Positions 7,995-17,567 of a stretch of 64,000 nucleotides of DNA are shown here, piece by piece. Positions within the stretch are counted from its first letter, which is position 1; each line of letters opens with the position of its first letter. The DNA is from Clostridia bacterium (GTDB lineage: Bacteria > Bacillota > Clostridia > Lachnospirales > Lachnospiraceae). The stretch is taken from assembly GCA_910576205.1 (NCBI GenBank), contig CAJTHL010000007.1, positions 62,001 to 126,000 on the forward strand. Reading direction: 5' to 3'. The translations under genes and the position numbers were made by a program. Below the pieces are notes generated by a model. The model saw only the letters and a program-made list of their open reading frames with translations, was not told the origin of the DNA and searched no databases.

Positions 7995-9440
7995 TTATAA
8001 AAATCTCCGTTTATATTCCGCTTTCGCCTTCTGGTACAACGCCTCGTAGGCCGCCGCCAGTTCCGCGTCCGGCTGTACCACAGTCTGAAAAGTAATCATC
8101 TGCCGGACAGCCTCCTCCAGGGAGGAAAAGTACACAGCCGAAGCCGCCAGAAGCGCGGAACCCATGTCTGCGCCCACAGCTTCGGGAACCTTAAGTTCCC
8201 GGTTCAGAACGCTGGCCCGTATCTTCATCCACTGGGGGGATTTGCAGGCGCCCCCGGCCGTGTAAATCACCGGGCCTACCTCCGCTCCGATTTCCTGCAT
8301 GTGCTCCAGGGCGAAGCGTTCCGCATAGGCCACGCCTTCCATTAGGGACGCGTAATGAACCCTTGCGTCGCTGATATCCCCCAACGTAAAGGCCTCTGCC
8401 CCGGGATTTATAAAGGGGAAGCGTTCTCCCTTTCCGTGCAGAGGGAAGCTTATCACTCCTGTGGGAATCACCTGTTCCACATACTGGTTCATCTCCTCAA
8501 ACTGCTCTCTGGAAAAGGCGTCATTCAGGCATCTGCCCCCCATATTGGCCGCGCCTCCCAGCATCCAGGCCCCGGAAGGAAGCTTATGGGAATAGCTGCT
8601 GCCCGCCGGGTCTGCCAGCAACTCCTTCGTCACCCCTTTTAAAACCATGGTGGTACCTATGACAGACACCCAGTCCCCGGTCTTTGCCGCTCCAGCCGCC
8701 AAGGCAGAGGCATAACCGTCCGTTGCCCCTGCCGCCACCAGCATGTCCGGGGAAAATCCATACTCCCGGGCAAGGGAACTCTTCAGCGTGCCGATTCTTT
8801 CCCCCGGCGCCACTACCCGCGGAAGCTGCGCCGGGTCAATGCCGCAATCCTTTAGGAAATCCGGCCATTTGTTGTCCATGAGATCATACCCCGTCTTAAG
8901 GGCGTTGGAATAATCCGTCACATCATAAATTCCACAGAGCTTCCCCACAATATAGTCCGTCTGGTGGATATAACGCCAGGTCCGCCGGTGTATTTCCGGA
9001 AGCTGCTCTTTCATCCACAAAATCTTAGGGAGGGCGTAGGAAGCGTTAAACTGATACCCCAGCTTCTCTTCCAGGGCCCTTCCTGCCTGATGAATTCTTC
9101 CGGCTTCCTCCTTAGCACGCATATCGTTGTACATAAGGGCCGGTCTTAAGGCCTCCCCATCCTCCCCCACCGGAAGAATCGTACCGGAGGTGCCGTCCAC
9201 GCTGACTGCGCACACCTGTCCCGGATCTGTATTCGCAGCCTTAAGCTGACTCCGACAGGCCTTCATCACCTTTCTTACCGCCTCCCACCAGACCGCAGGC
9301 TGCTGCTCGTACCCTCCCGGGTAATCGCTGACATTAAGGCTGGCAAAATTCTCCCCGTGGGCTGCCGCCACAGCCCCTCTCTCATCGCAGATAATCCCCC
9401 GGGCTCCCTGGGTGCCCACATCGATTCCCATAAACAACAT
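7995..9440 (-). CDS. FGGY-family carbohydrate kinase (xylulo/ribulokinase-like)
   Basis: ATP-dependent sugar or polyol kinase of 481 residues. The N-terminal phosphate loop is GIDVGTQGARG (5-15). A substrate-site stretch is SVDGTSGTILPV, the second-domain phosphate loop is VIGTTMVL, and the adenosine-site glycines are in YTAGGACKSPQW. The all-domain order and length are normal for the family. It resembles D-xylulose/D-ribulose kinases more than glycerol kinases, but the sugar is not decided by these motifs. It lies between the phosphohexomutase and the hydroxyacid dehydrogenase in the same operon. As the second kinase beside this one is frameshifted, this may be the only working kinase of the cluster. 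The start follows GAGATGAGCG. Confidence 0.85.
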   Translation of the reverse strand: MLFMGIDVGTQGARGIICDERGAVAAAHGENFASLNVSDYPGGYEQQPAVWWEAVRKVMKACRSQLKAANTDPGQVCAVSVDGTSGTILPVGEDGEALRPALMYNDMRAKEEAGRIHQAGRALEEKLGYQFNASYALPKILWMKEQLPEIHRRTWRYIHQTDYIVGKLCGIYDVTDYSNALKTGYDLMDNKWPDFLKDCGIDPAQLPRVVAPGERIGTLKSSLAREYGFSPDMLVAAGATDGYASALAAGAAKTGDWVSVIGTTMVLKGVTKELLADPAGSSYSHKLPSGAWMLGGAANMGGRCLNDAFSREQFEEMNQYVEQVIPTGVISFPLHGKGERFPFINPGAEAFTLGDISDARVHYASLMEGVAYAERFALEHMQEIGAEVGPVIYTAGGACKSPQWMKIRASVLNRELKVPEAVGADMGSALLAASAVYFSSLEEAVRQMITFQTVVQPDAELAAAYEALYQKAKAEYKRRFL

Positions 9441-9521
9441 CTTTCGCTCATCTCCTATTCCACTCCCGCATTCATCCCCCCAGGCCCGGTCAGATGCTGT
9501 TTTCCAGTCCCTTATCCGTCC

Positions 9522-10553
9522 TCAGCAGATCATGCAACGGGTCTTTCCTGTCTCCAGCAGCTCCCGGAACTGCTCCAGAATCATTTCCGGTGCACGCACA
9601 TAGGACTCTATGGTAGCACCGCCCCGGTGGTTTGTGAGGGTTACATTGTCCAGGGCAAAAAACGGATAGTCGGGAGGGAGAGGCTCCGAAGGGTACACGT
9701 CTATGGCCGCTCCACGGATTTTCCGGTTTTTGAGAGCCTCATAGAGAGCATCCATATCTACCAGCATGGCGCGGGCCGTATTGATAAGGTAGGCCGTCTC
9801 TTTCATCTCCCCAAGCTCCGCTTTCCCGATAATGGGCGGGTCTCCCGGTCCAATCCTGCCGTGGAGGGTTACCACGTCCGCCTCCTTAAGAAGCCGGGCT
9901 TTCTCCACGCTGCGGTATCCCATTTTTTCAATCTCCTCAGCCGGCACAAAGGGATCGCTGACCAGGATCTCCGAGCCGAAGGCCCGCAGCCTTTCCGCCA
10001 CCAGGCGTCCGATGGTTCCAAAGCCCAAGATGCCGATCTTGCAGCTTCGAAGCTCCATAATCCGCTCTGAATTGGGGTATTCCTCCCGCCAGGTACCGCT
10101 TATCAAGGCCCTGTTTGCCCTGGTGATGTTTCGCATCTCACAGAGCATAAGACCAATGGTGATCTCTGCCACCGCGTAGGCGTTGTGGCCCGGGCAGTTA
10201 ATGATAACAATACCTTGTTTCCCCGCCGTATCCAGGTCAATGTTTTCCACGCCTCCCCGACAGGTCAGTATGTATTTCAGACGCTTTGCCTTTTCCAGCA
10301 GCTCCCTGGGCACCGGACAGAGGTGGATCGCCAGCACTTCCACGTCGGAAACCGCCTCCAGTATTTCCTCTGTGGGCATATACGCTCTGGAACCCAGCGT
10401 CTCTATCTGACGGATGGTATTCCGCGCCTCCCTTTTGTCCTGGTCCTCCTTCCAGGACAGGCTTTTGTATTCCTCAAACAAACCACAGTTTTTTAATATT
10501 TTATCAAAATACAGGGTAGAAATCAACATGTCTCCCACTGCCAAACACTTCAT
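9522..10553 (-). CDS. D-2-hydroxyacid dehydrogenase family protein
   Basis: NAD-dependent oxidoreductase of the D-isomer-specific 2-hydroxyacid dehydrogenase family, 343 residues from the ATG at 10553, chosen because AGGAAAAAGG precedes it; a start six codons upstream has none. Visible features: the Rossmann fingerprint GILGFGTIGRLVAERL, the catalytic Arg region INTARAML, the acidic residue in AIDVYPSEPLP and the His in LTNHRGG. The His box departs from the common T-P-H form. It sits 20 bases after the frameshifted kinase in the sugar operon, so an oxidised sugar acid is a plausible substrate, for example a phosphorylated or free aldonate. I cannot name it. Confidence 0.82.
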   Translation of the reverse strand: MKCLAVGDMLISTLYFDKILKNCGLFEEYKSLSWKEDQDKREARNTIRQIETLGSRAYMPTEEILEAVSDVEVLAIHLCPVPRELLEKAKRLKYILTCRGGVENIDLDTAGKQGIVIINCPGHNAYAVAEITIGLMLCEMRNITRANRALISGTWREEYPNSERIMELRSCKIGILGFGTIGRLVAERLRAFGSEILVSDPFVPAEEIEKMGYRSVEKARLLKEADVVTLHGRIGPGDPPIIGKAELGEMKETAYLINTARAMLVDMDALYEALKNRKIRGAAIDVYPSEPLPPDYPFFALDNVTLTNHRGGATIESYVRAPEMILEQFRELLETGKTRCMIC

Positions 10554-10573
10554 TATCCTTTTTCCTCCCAAAT

Positions 10574-12045
10574 TTATCTGGAAATCTCCTCTTCAAATGC
10601 CTTTTTAAATTCTGCATAGCCCCTGTCATAGATCTCCCCGTTTGCCTCATTGGGGAAAACCGTCTTGTCAGCCCCGGCATTCCCGCCCGGATCCTGCCCG
10701 GTATCCGCCCTCTTCGCCAGCATGGCCGCTCCCGCAATGGCCGCCTCCTGGATACGGCTTACCTGCAGCGGCTTCTGAAGGATATCTGCAAAAATCTGAA
10801 GCCAGAGGCTATTCTTTGAGCCTCCCCCGCAGACAGTGAGCTTCCCTATCCTAAGGCCGGAAGCTTCTTTCATCTGCTCCATATTGTACCGGACGCTGTA
10901 TGCGCAGCCCTCCAGAAGCGCCCGGACAAACTCCGGCCTGCCGCTTCCCATACGGATATTCAGAAATGCCCCGGAAGCCTCCGCCGACTGCTGGGCCCCC
11001 TGCAGGTAAGGAAGAAACAGAAGTCCTCCGGATCCCGGAGCCGCCTCCCGGGCCGTCTCACACAGCAGGTCATAAACAGAAATCCCCTGTTCCTCCGCCA
11101 TCCGTACCTCCTCTTTTCCAAAGACATCCCGGAACCACCGCAGGGCCGCCCCTATGGTGGCGCTATAGATCTGGAAAAGCCATTTCCCCTCCCTGGGATG
11201 ACGGTATGCGTCCCCCGCCGGGCAATACACCGGCTTTTCCGTACACATAACCAGATTGGCAGCATTTCCGATATCCAGACAGGCGTCCCCGGGCTTCAGG
11301 ACCCCGAGGGCATAGGCGGAAAGGGCGCTGTCATGCCCCCCCGACAACACCGGCGTCCCTTGAGGGAGTCCCAGCTTACGGGCCCCGTCAGAAGTCAGTT
11401 TCCCGGCAATTTTGTCCACTAGATGGATTGGGGGAAATTTATCCCTGTCCAGGGAAAACGTTTCAAAAACTTCGTGACTATAGTCCCCCCGCTCCTTGTC
11501 CACCAGAAACAAAAGCTCTCCGTGGGAGGCGTCCATGCTGGCTCTTCCGGTCATCCGGTACAGAAGATACCCGGAAGGCTGCAAAACACTGCCGTCTTCC
11601 CGTATTTTTCCGGCATGTTTTCCCGGAAAAAAAGAAGCTTGTTTAAGAAGCTGACTTCCTTGCAGGCAGAGCCTGCTATCCGGATCTGCTCCTCCACAGG
11701 CAGCTTTTCCCGGATTTCCTTAAGACAGGCGGCTCCTCTGGCGTCGTACCACAGCCAGGCCCGCTCCAGAGGCTTTCCCTCTGCGTCCAGGGGCAGCAGA
11801 ACCGGTGTCATACAGCTTAGTCCAACGCCGCCGACTTCCTCCTTTGAGACGCCGGCGCTGTCAAGCACGGTCCGGACGCCGTCCGCAGCAACCCGCCACC
11901 AGTCCTCCGGGTTCTGCTCCGCACTGCCCCCTTCCCCCAGATAGGTAGGGTAATCCCTGCGCCAGACCCAGAGCGGCTCCATATTTTCGGAAAACACCGC
12001 CACTTTGCCTCCCGTTGTGCCAATATCAATCCCGATATATTTCAT
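10574..12045 (-). pseudogene. FGGY-family carbohydrate kinase, frameshifted
   Basis: Two overlapping reading frames together give one FGGY kinase of about 490 residues. The N-terminal part (12045 to 11551) has the phosphate loop YIGIDIGTTGGK and reads into an unrelated tail ending at residue 164. The C-terminal part continues in another frame as REDGSVLQPSGYLLYRMTG from about 11608, with later kinase motifs LSGGHDSALSAYALG and CGGGSKNSLW. The break is near 11597-11612, beside a run of five A. Without an extra domain or start signal at the junction, this is a single-base indel. It may be a true mutation or a sequencing error. The two kinases of this operon are paralogues but not close ones: their first loops differ (DVGTQGARG against DIGTTGGKV). 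Confidence 0.8.
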
Positions 12046-12127
12046 ACTGTCTCCTCTTTGTCCAAAGCGCCGCCGGAACCCATCCCAAAAGCGGCATCTG
12101 CCGGATTCCTGTCAAAGGCAGACGCCG

Positions 12128-13279
12128 TCAGCGGTATCTGCCATACTCTTTCGCAAACTCAAACACCATCAGCACCTTCTCCAGGGGCAGATGGGGCGCG
12201 TAATTATGGGTGGGCCCTAAAATATAGCCGCCTCCCGGAGCCAGGATATCAATGGCCCGCTTTACCGCGTCCTTTGCCTCCTCCATGGTTCCCTCAAAGG
12301 GATGAAGCACGTCGATTCCGCCGTTAAACACCAGCTTATCCCCAAATTCCGCCTTGATTTCCTTTAAGTCCATTCCTGTACAGTTTACCTGTAAAGGATT
12401 TAAAATATCCACGCCCGCCTCTATGTAGTCGGGAATCAGTTTGCGGATAGCCCCGTCGGAGTGCTGGAACACCTTCACGCCCGGACGGCATTTGTTTCTG
12501 ATAAAGTCATAGAGGGCCTTATGCCTGGGCATAATCATCTCATGATAAATCTCCGGGGATACCAGAGGGCGGTCCTGCATACCCATATCGTCCTCCGTCT
12601 CCACGTAATCCACCAGGTCTCCCACCTCCTCCAGCACAGCCCCGTAAAATGCCTTCTGGGTTTCCAGCATGCCGTCCAGAAGGGCCTCCGCCAGTTCCTT
12701 ATCCGCCACCAGATCCATCATAAAGGGAATCATTCCCCGCAGGCAGTTGTGAATGGAGCCGAAAATCCCGCACTCCAGCACCCGGTAAACGCCAATGGCA
12801 TAAGTACCCTCTTTCGCATATTTTAAAGCCTTCTCCCGAAGCCCTTTTGTGAGGGCAGCGTCCGGTCTGGGCCATGGATAGTCCAGCACCTCCTCCACCG
12901 TCAGATCTTCCTTGTCCAAAGGCAGATCCAGTCCCAGGTTGGCCCACTCCGCGTTACTGTCGTGGTACTCAAACTTGCTGCCCCAGCGGTTTACAAATAC
13001 GCCGTGGTTCATCTGGGCATCCAGCATTTCCCTGGAGCTGCTCATAGGGTAAATGGTTCTGGTGTCGATTTCCAGATATTTATACAGCTCCTCACAGAAG
13101 GGCACATATTTAAATCCCGCCGGATAAAATTCCATTTTGTCCTGGGAAATCCCGTAAAAATCCATGGCCGCCCGCATGGTGGACTCATACATTTTATTGG
13201 CCGTTCCTCCCAGGGCCACGGGAATCCGGTCGGGCTCCTGGTGATTACAGGCCGTCAAAAATCTTTCTCTTGGTGTCAT
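12128..13279 (-). CDS. Uroporphyrinogen decarboxylase-like (URO-D family) protein
   Basis: 383 residues from the ATG at 13279, which follows GAGAGGAGAATATT; the longer frame has no binding site. It belongs to the UroD/MtaA-like superfamily: an N-terminal MTPRERFLTACNHQEPDRIPV segment, a YVETEDDMGMQDRPLVSP region, FQHSDGAIRKLIPDYIEAG and the C-terminal GGGYILGPTHNYAPHLP stretch. True haem enzymes keep a conserved N-terminal FMRQAGR, which is absent. Members outside haem synthesis include methylcobalamin:CoM methyltransferases and many uncharacterised proteins found in sugar clusters of gut Firmicutes. Its place between the ABC permease and the kinases argues for a role in catabolism, but the reaction is unknown. 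Confidence 0.75.
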   Translation of the reverse strand: MTPRERFLTACNHQEPDRIPVALGGTANKMYESTMRAAMDFYGISQDKMEFYPAGFKYVPFCEELYKYLEIDTRTIYPMSSSREMLDAQMNHGVFVNRWGSKFEYHDSNAEWANLGLDLPLDKEDLTVEEVLDYPWPRPDAALTKGLREKALKYAKEGTYAIGVYRVLECGIFGSIHNCLRGMIPFMMDLVADKELAEALLDGMLETQKAFYGAVLEEVGDLVDYVETEDDMGMQDRPLVSPEIYHEMIMPRHKALYDFIRNKCRPGVKVFQHSDGAIRKLIPDYIEAGVDILNPLQVNCTGMDLKEIKAEFGDKLVFNGGIDVLHPFEGTMEEAKDAVKRAIDILAPGGGYILGPTHNYAPHLPLEKVLMVFEFAKEYGRYR

Positions 13280-13415
13280 AATATTCTCCTCTCTATTCCA
13301 GTACCGCATCTTCCCTCCCAATTCCCTGGGGTCTGGAAGAATTTCTGGCCGCTTACCGTCCCGAAATCCTTCCGGTGACTTGTCCGGGAAGATTCTGTTT
13401 CCAGTACCGCATCCA

Positions 13416-14369
13416 TTATTTTTTTCTTCTTTTACCGGCCATCTGCATGGCGATGGCCAGTATCATGACAATTCCCTGGGTGGTGTCCTCATGCCAGTAT
13501 TTCAATCCAATAAGGCTGAAGCCGTTGGACAGCTCCTGCAAAAACAGGCAGGCCACCATGGTTCCCCACATGTTTGGCACCCCGTCCTTCAGGAAAATAG
13601 AGCCCAGATACACGGCGATAATGGCCGGAAACAGGTAACCGCTCCCCACATTGCAGGTGGAGGAGGCAAACTTGGAGGCGATCACAATACCCGACAGAGC
13701 CGCCAAAACCCCCAGCGCCACAAAGCTTAAGGCCTTAATCTGGCTGGCGTTAATGCCTGCATGATCGGCTGCCCTGGCGTTTCCGCCTACTGCGTAGAAA
13801 TGTCGCCCCAGAACCGTCTTTTCCAGCACCACCAGACAGACGGCAAAGACTGCTGCCAGAATCACCACCGGGAACGGAAGAAAGCCAAACACCAACGCCC
13901 GTCCAGGTATGGCAAACAGCGTGCCAAACCGGGAGGTCCAGACCGTGCCGCCATTGGCAATCCAGGCCACAATACCTCCCACCAGAATCTGCGTCCCGAT
14001 GGTCCCCAGCATGGAGGGAATTTTCAGCTTAACCACAATAAAAGCATTGAAAAACCCGATTGCCAGGCCAATCAGCAGTACAATCACCCAGGACAGCAGG
14101 GCGTTTTGCCCCTTGATGGCAAGGGTGAGGCACAGCACTGCCGATATGCTGGCGGTACTTGAAAAGGACAAATCCATTTCCCCGGCCACAATCACAAAGG
14201 TGGCCCCAATAGCCATAATGCTCATAATGGCAGTCTGGTTTAAAATGTTCAGCAGATTCTGTGTTTTCAGGAAGGTAGGGCTGAGTATGGCAAAAACAGT
14301 CCCCATAACCAAAATAATAATCGGAAGAATCCATCTCCTCAGTGTATCCACGATTGCGTTATGCTTCAT
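13416..14369 (-). CDS. Ribose-type sugar ABC transporter permease (RbsC/BPD_transp_2 family)
   Basis: Inner-membrane permease of a CUT2-class importer, 317 residues with around eight to ten hydrophobic segments. It shows the family's TFVIVAGEMDLS segment (normally I-x-G-G-I-D-L-S) and GRHFYAVGGNARAADHAGIN, the cytoplasmic loop that contacts the ATPase. The start overlaps the ATPase stop by four bases (ATGA), so the two are translationally coupled. The stop is followed by 136 bases without a gene that contain two copies of a 15-mer also found ahead of the binding-protein gene. Confidence 0.9.
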   Translation of the reverse strand: MKHNAIVDTLRRWILPIIILVMGTVFAILSPTFLKTQNLLNILNQTAIMSIMAIGATFVIVAGEMDLSFSSTASISAVLCLTLAIKGQNALLSWVIVLLIGLAIGFFNAFIVVKLKIPSMLGTIGTQILVGGIVAWIANGGTVWTSRFGTLFAIPGRALVFGFLPFPVVILAAVFAVCLVVLEKTVLGRHFYAVGGNARAADHAGINASQIKALSFVALGVLAALSGIVIASKFASSTCNVGSGYLFPAIIAVYLGSIFLKDGVPNMWGTMVACLFLQELSNGFSLIGLKYWHEDTTQGIVMILAIAMQMAGKRRKK

Positions 14370-15874
14370 AATACCATCTCCAATATTTTCTCATTCTCAA
14401 ATTCCCTGCGGGAAAGCTCCCCTTTGATCTGCCCGTCCTTGATAATATAAAGGCGGTCGCAGATGCCCGTCAGCTCTGGAAGTTCGCTGGATACCACCAG
14501 GATGCCCTTACCTCGGGCCGCCATTTTCCGTATCAGCACATAGATATCGTATTTCACCCCCACATCAATGCCATGGGTTGGCTCGTCCAGAAGCAGAAGC
14601 TCCAGATTTTTCCGGTAAATCCATCTTCCCAGGACAAGCTTCTGCTGGTTTCCACCGCTGAGCTCCTCAATATCCTGGTTTTCCCTGGCATATTTAACCC
14701 GGAGCTCCTCCCTGGAGGTAATGTCCCGGAAGAGTTTTCGTTCCTTCTTCCGGCTAATCATCCCCAGGAATCCGCTGATCTGATCCAGATATCCAATGGA
14801 GAGATTTTCCCGGATGGTAAAAAATTCCCGGAAAATGCTTAGGTGGCGGCGGTCCTCCGGAATGAGAAATACCCCCTTCTTAATCATATCCCCGGACCTT
14901 TTGCCGGGCGGGCAGATTTCCCCATGGAGAAAAACCTCTCCCTCCAGAATTCCCCGCAGCCCATAAATGGATTCCAGGATTTCCGTCCGCCCGGAGCCCA
15001 GAAGCCCGTAGAGCCCCACTACCTCCCCCTGGCAGACATTTAAATTTATATGGGAAACACGTTTTCCCACATCCGTCAGATTCCGGACCTCCAGCGCCTT
15101 CTCCTTTTTCGCCGTGTTCACCACCTCCGGGAACTGGCTGGACACGTCCCTTCCCAGCATCATGCGGACAGCGTCCATACGGTCAATGTCGCCGTTTTTC
15201 ACCGTGTCCACCAGCCTTCCGTTTCGCAGGATTGTAATGGTATCCGCAATCTCAAACACCTCGTCGATTTTGTGGGTGATAATCACAATGGCCACGCCCT
15301 TTTCCTTTAACTTTCGCATAACGGAAAACAGGATTTTTACCTCCGCGCTTCCCAGGGACGCCGTGGGCTCATCCAGAATGAGAAGCCTGGGGTCGTGGGC
15401 CACTGCCCGGATGATCTCAATCATCTGCTGCTGGGCCACGCTTAAATATTCCACCGGCACATTTAACGGAACATCCGCTCCGATCTCCTGGCAGATGGCA
15501 ACGGCCCTTTCCAGCATCCGCTTCTCGTCCACAAAGAAACGTCCTTTCCGGTCCTCCAGGCCCAGACAGATGCTCTGGGCCCCGGTCAGATATTCGATAA
15601 GATTCCGCTCCTGGTATACCATGCGGATACCTGCTGCCAGGGCATCTTTGGGGTGATGAAATTCCCGCTTCCTCCCCTCAAACAACAGCTCTCCCTCTGT
15701 GGGCGAAAGAAGCCCGGTAATCATGTTGCACAGGGTGGACTTTCCCGCCCCATTCTCCCCCATAATAGCCCGGATTTCCCCCTTTTCTATGACCATGTGA
15801 ATATCTTCGTTTGCAACCACACCCGGAAACCTCTTGGTAATCCCTCTTAATTCCAGTGCAACTGCCTGGCTCAT
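14366..15874 (-). CDS. Ribose-type sugar ABC transporter ATP-binding protein (RbsA/MglA family)
   Basis: 502-residue tandem ATPase of a CUT2 importer. The first nucleotide-binding domain has a complete Walker A GENGAGKST, signature LSVAQQQ and Walker B LLILDEPTA. The second has the degenerate P-loop GLLGSGRTE typical of RbsA-type proteins, with a good signature LSGGNQQK. It drives uptake through the permease encoded next. The start follows GGGAGGTGCAGGC and lies 171 bases after the binding-protein stop; that gap carries a strong hairpin. Confidence 0.92.
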   Translation of the reverse strand: MSQAVALELRGITKRFPGVVANEDIHMVIEKGEIRAIMGENGAGKSTLCNMITGLLSPTEGELLFEGRKREFHHPKDALAAGIRMVYQERNLIEYLTGAQSICLGLEDRKGRFFVDEKRMLERAVAICQEIGADVPLNVPVEYLSVAQQQMIEIIRAVAHDPRLLILDEPTASLGSAEVKILFSVMRKLKEKGVAIVIITHKIDEVFEIADTITILRNGRLVDTVKNGDIDRMDAVRMMLGRDVSSQFPEVVNTAKKEKALEVRNLTDVGKRVSHINLNVCQGEVVGLYGLLGSGRTEILESIYGLRGILEGEVFLHGEICPPGKRSGDMIKKGVFLIPEDRRHLSIFREFFTIRENLSIGYLDQISGFLGMISRKKERKLFRDITSREELRVKYARENQDIEELSGGNQQKLVLGRWIYRKNLELLLLDEPTHGIDVGVKYDIYVLIRKMAARGKGILVVSSELPELTGICDRLYIIKDGQIKGELSRREFENEKILEMVL

Positions 15875-15902
15875 GCCTGCACCTCCCTACTGTTATACAT
15901 GC

Positions 15903-15942
15903 GGGAGATTGTCCAGGGATCTCTCTCCCTGGACAGCCTCCC
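15903..15942 (-). promoter_or_regulatory. Intercistronic hairpin between binding-protein and ATPase genes
   Basis: GTCCAGGGA (15911-15919) pairs with TCCCTGGAC (15926-15934), extended outside by GGGAG/CTCCC. There is no T tract. Stem-loops at this position commonly protect the mRNA of the abundant binding protein from decay. The rest of 15875-16045 has no gene, only two copies of GCCGGTTATG near 16016 and 16041. Confidence 0.55.
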
Positions 15943-16045
15943 ACCAGGTCTTATCTTCAAGCAGCTCTTTTCTGCCTGCGCCGCGCCTGGCCATATCCCT
16001 TCCATGCTGCCGCTGCCGGTTATGGCATCTCTGCGCTGCCGCCGG

Positions 16046-17299
16046 TTATGACCCTTCCGCGTAATCGCTGACCGTATAAACGCTTCCCTGGTTGTACCAG
16101 GCCTTTGTGTCCTTAGCGTCATAATACGGAAACAGCGTATGTACATTGTCTCCCACCTGGGGCACATTGTTCTTATCGATCATAACGGTCATATGGTCAG
16201 TGGAATACTCCCCGGATCTGGGGACAATGCACCCTGCGTCGCCCCTGTGCATTCCTTCTACCTGGAGCTGGTGAATGCCCTCAAAGCACTGATGCACCTG
16301 GTATTCAAAAGGCTCTGCCAGGGATGCCACAAAGGGGATTTCCCCGGAGCGGATATAGGCCCAGGCCTGGTTTCCGCCGTCCATTCCCACCGTAAACATA
16401 TCCTCTGCCGTATAGCCTGCCGCCGCCATGGCCTGGGCAATGACGATTCCGCCGCCGTCCCAGCAGGCCCACACAAAATCAAGATCGCTTCCATGCTTGG
16501 TCAGCCAGTTCTCCGTCACGCTGTACATCTCATCTGTAAATCCCTCCGGCGTCACCTCATGGGTTTCCATGGCAGCCACATTGTAGGTCTTGCTTCCGGC
16601 CATAGCCATGGCCACCTCATCCCGACGGATTCCCCGGGTCATCCAAAGGTTCTGGAATCCCATCACATTGGCCTCGCCTCCCAGCCGGTCCATTACATAG
16701 GCCATAACCTTGGCCCCAATAACGGAATTGTTGGAGTTTACGTTCATTAGGATTCCGTCGGAGATATCCGTGCCAATGCAGTATACGCCGATGCCCTTTT
16801 TATTGGCCTCCACACAGAGATCCGCAATCGGCGGAATATCCAGATAGGAAATCACAATGGCGTCCGGCTCCTGGGCCATCATATTCTGGAACGCCTGTCT
16901 GGTGGGATCCGCCTCATAGTTTCCAGACACGTTTGTCTCCGAAATCAGCTCCCAGCCCCGCATCTCACACTCGTTCTGCACCTGCTGCCAGTGACGCTGG
17001 GAAGAATCATTTGCCAGGCTGTCCAGCAGATAGGCCACTTTAAGCTTTCCGTCCGTTTTCACAATCAAGTCCTCCGAGGTATTTCCGCCGGCGGCCGGCG
17101 CCGCAGGCTTCGCATCCCCATTGTCAGTGTTTGCGGGCTCCTCCCCCTCCTCCTCAGGCTGGGCGGCCGGCGTCTCTGTCTGTCCGCTATTGTCCGGTTC
17201 CGGGCCTGTCCCCTCCGGAACCGAACATCCCGCCATGGATACAGCCAGAATCCCCATCAGAATGCCTGCCATTAATTTGTTCCACAATCTCTTTTTCAT
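16046..17299 (-). CDS. Sugar ABC transporter substrate-binding lipoprotein (Peripla_BP_4-like)
   Basis: Extracellular, lipid-anchored binding protein for the CUT2 importer, 417 residues. The signal peptide ends in lipobox SMAGC (Cys about 25). A 50-residue Pro/Glu/Ala-rich linker follows, longer than usual, then the mature fold from about residue 80: LKVAYLLDSLANDSSQRHWQQV, DAIVISYLDIPPI, a VWACWDGGGIV hinge region and FTVGMDGG. This is the pattern of ribose/galactose/AI-2-type periplasmic binding proteins. It is the first gene of the operon, with a good promoter upstream and an operator-like repeat block between promoter and start. The ligand is not known. Confidence 0.87.
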   Translation of the reverse strand: MKKRLWNKLMAGILMGILAVSMAGCSVPEGTGPEPDNSGQTETPAAQPEEEGEEPANTDNGDAKPAAPAAGGNTSEDLIVKTDGKLKVAYLLDSLANDSSQRHWQQVQNECEMRGWELISETNVSGNYEADPTRQAFQNMMAQEPDAIVISYLDIPPIADLCVEANKKGIGVYCIGTDISDGILMNVNSNNSVIGAKVMAYVMDRLGGEANVMGFQNLWMTRGIRRDEVAMAMAGSKTYNVAAMETHEVTPEGFTDEMYSVTENWLTKHGSDLDFVWACWDGGGIVIAQAMAAAGYTAEDMFTVGMDGGNQAWAYIRSGEIPFVASLAEPFEYQVHQCFEGIHQLQVEGMHRGDAGCIVPRSGEYSTDHMTVMIDKNNVPQVGDNVHTLFPYYDAKDTKAWYNQGSVYTVSDYAEGS

Positions 17300-17411
17300 T
17301 GCATAGTCCTCCTATTCCAGTTCCGCATCCGCCCATACAGGCCGTTGCCGTCTCCTGTTTTATTTATACCTGCCGTTCCCGATGTCCGGCAATGTACATT
17401 CCCATAATTTC

Positions 17412-17448
17412 TTATGTTCCTTTATGTTTGTTTTTGTTTTTTTATGTT
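17412..17448. promoter_or_regulatory. Candidate DeoR operator: phased TTATGTT repeats
   Basis: TTATGTT occurs at 17412, 17422 and 17442, spacings of 10 and 20 bases, so all lie on the same face of the helix. The block is just downstream of the operon promoter on the minus strand, a good place for repression. DeoR-family proteins commonly bind short direct repeats. Confidence 0.5.
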
Positions 17449-17461
17449 CTTTTCAATCATG

Positions 17462-17490
17462 ATTTTACTATGTTCCATTAATAATGTCAA
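17462..17490 (-). promoter_or_regulatory. sigma-A promoter of the sugar operon
   Basis: On the minus strand: perfect TTGACA (17490-17485), 17-base spacer, TAAAAT (17467-17462). Transcription would start near 17455, inside or just before the repeat block. Confidence 0.65.
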
Positions 17491-17567
17491 TATTTTTCTA
17501 CTGATTTTCTTTATATTCAGTAAATATTGACAACTTCTCAGTTATTTTCTTATGCATAATGTCTTAA

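Noticed and set aside
6894..8000. Long plus-strand open frame opposite the phosphohexomutase gene
   Set aside because: Antisense to a clear coding gene with intact motifs; the translation has no family features and no ribosome binding site. The same holds for long frames at 26176-27192, 35360-36178, 39774-40619 and 60387-61259.
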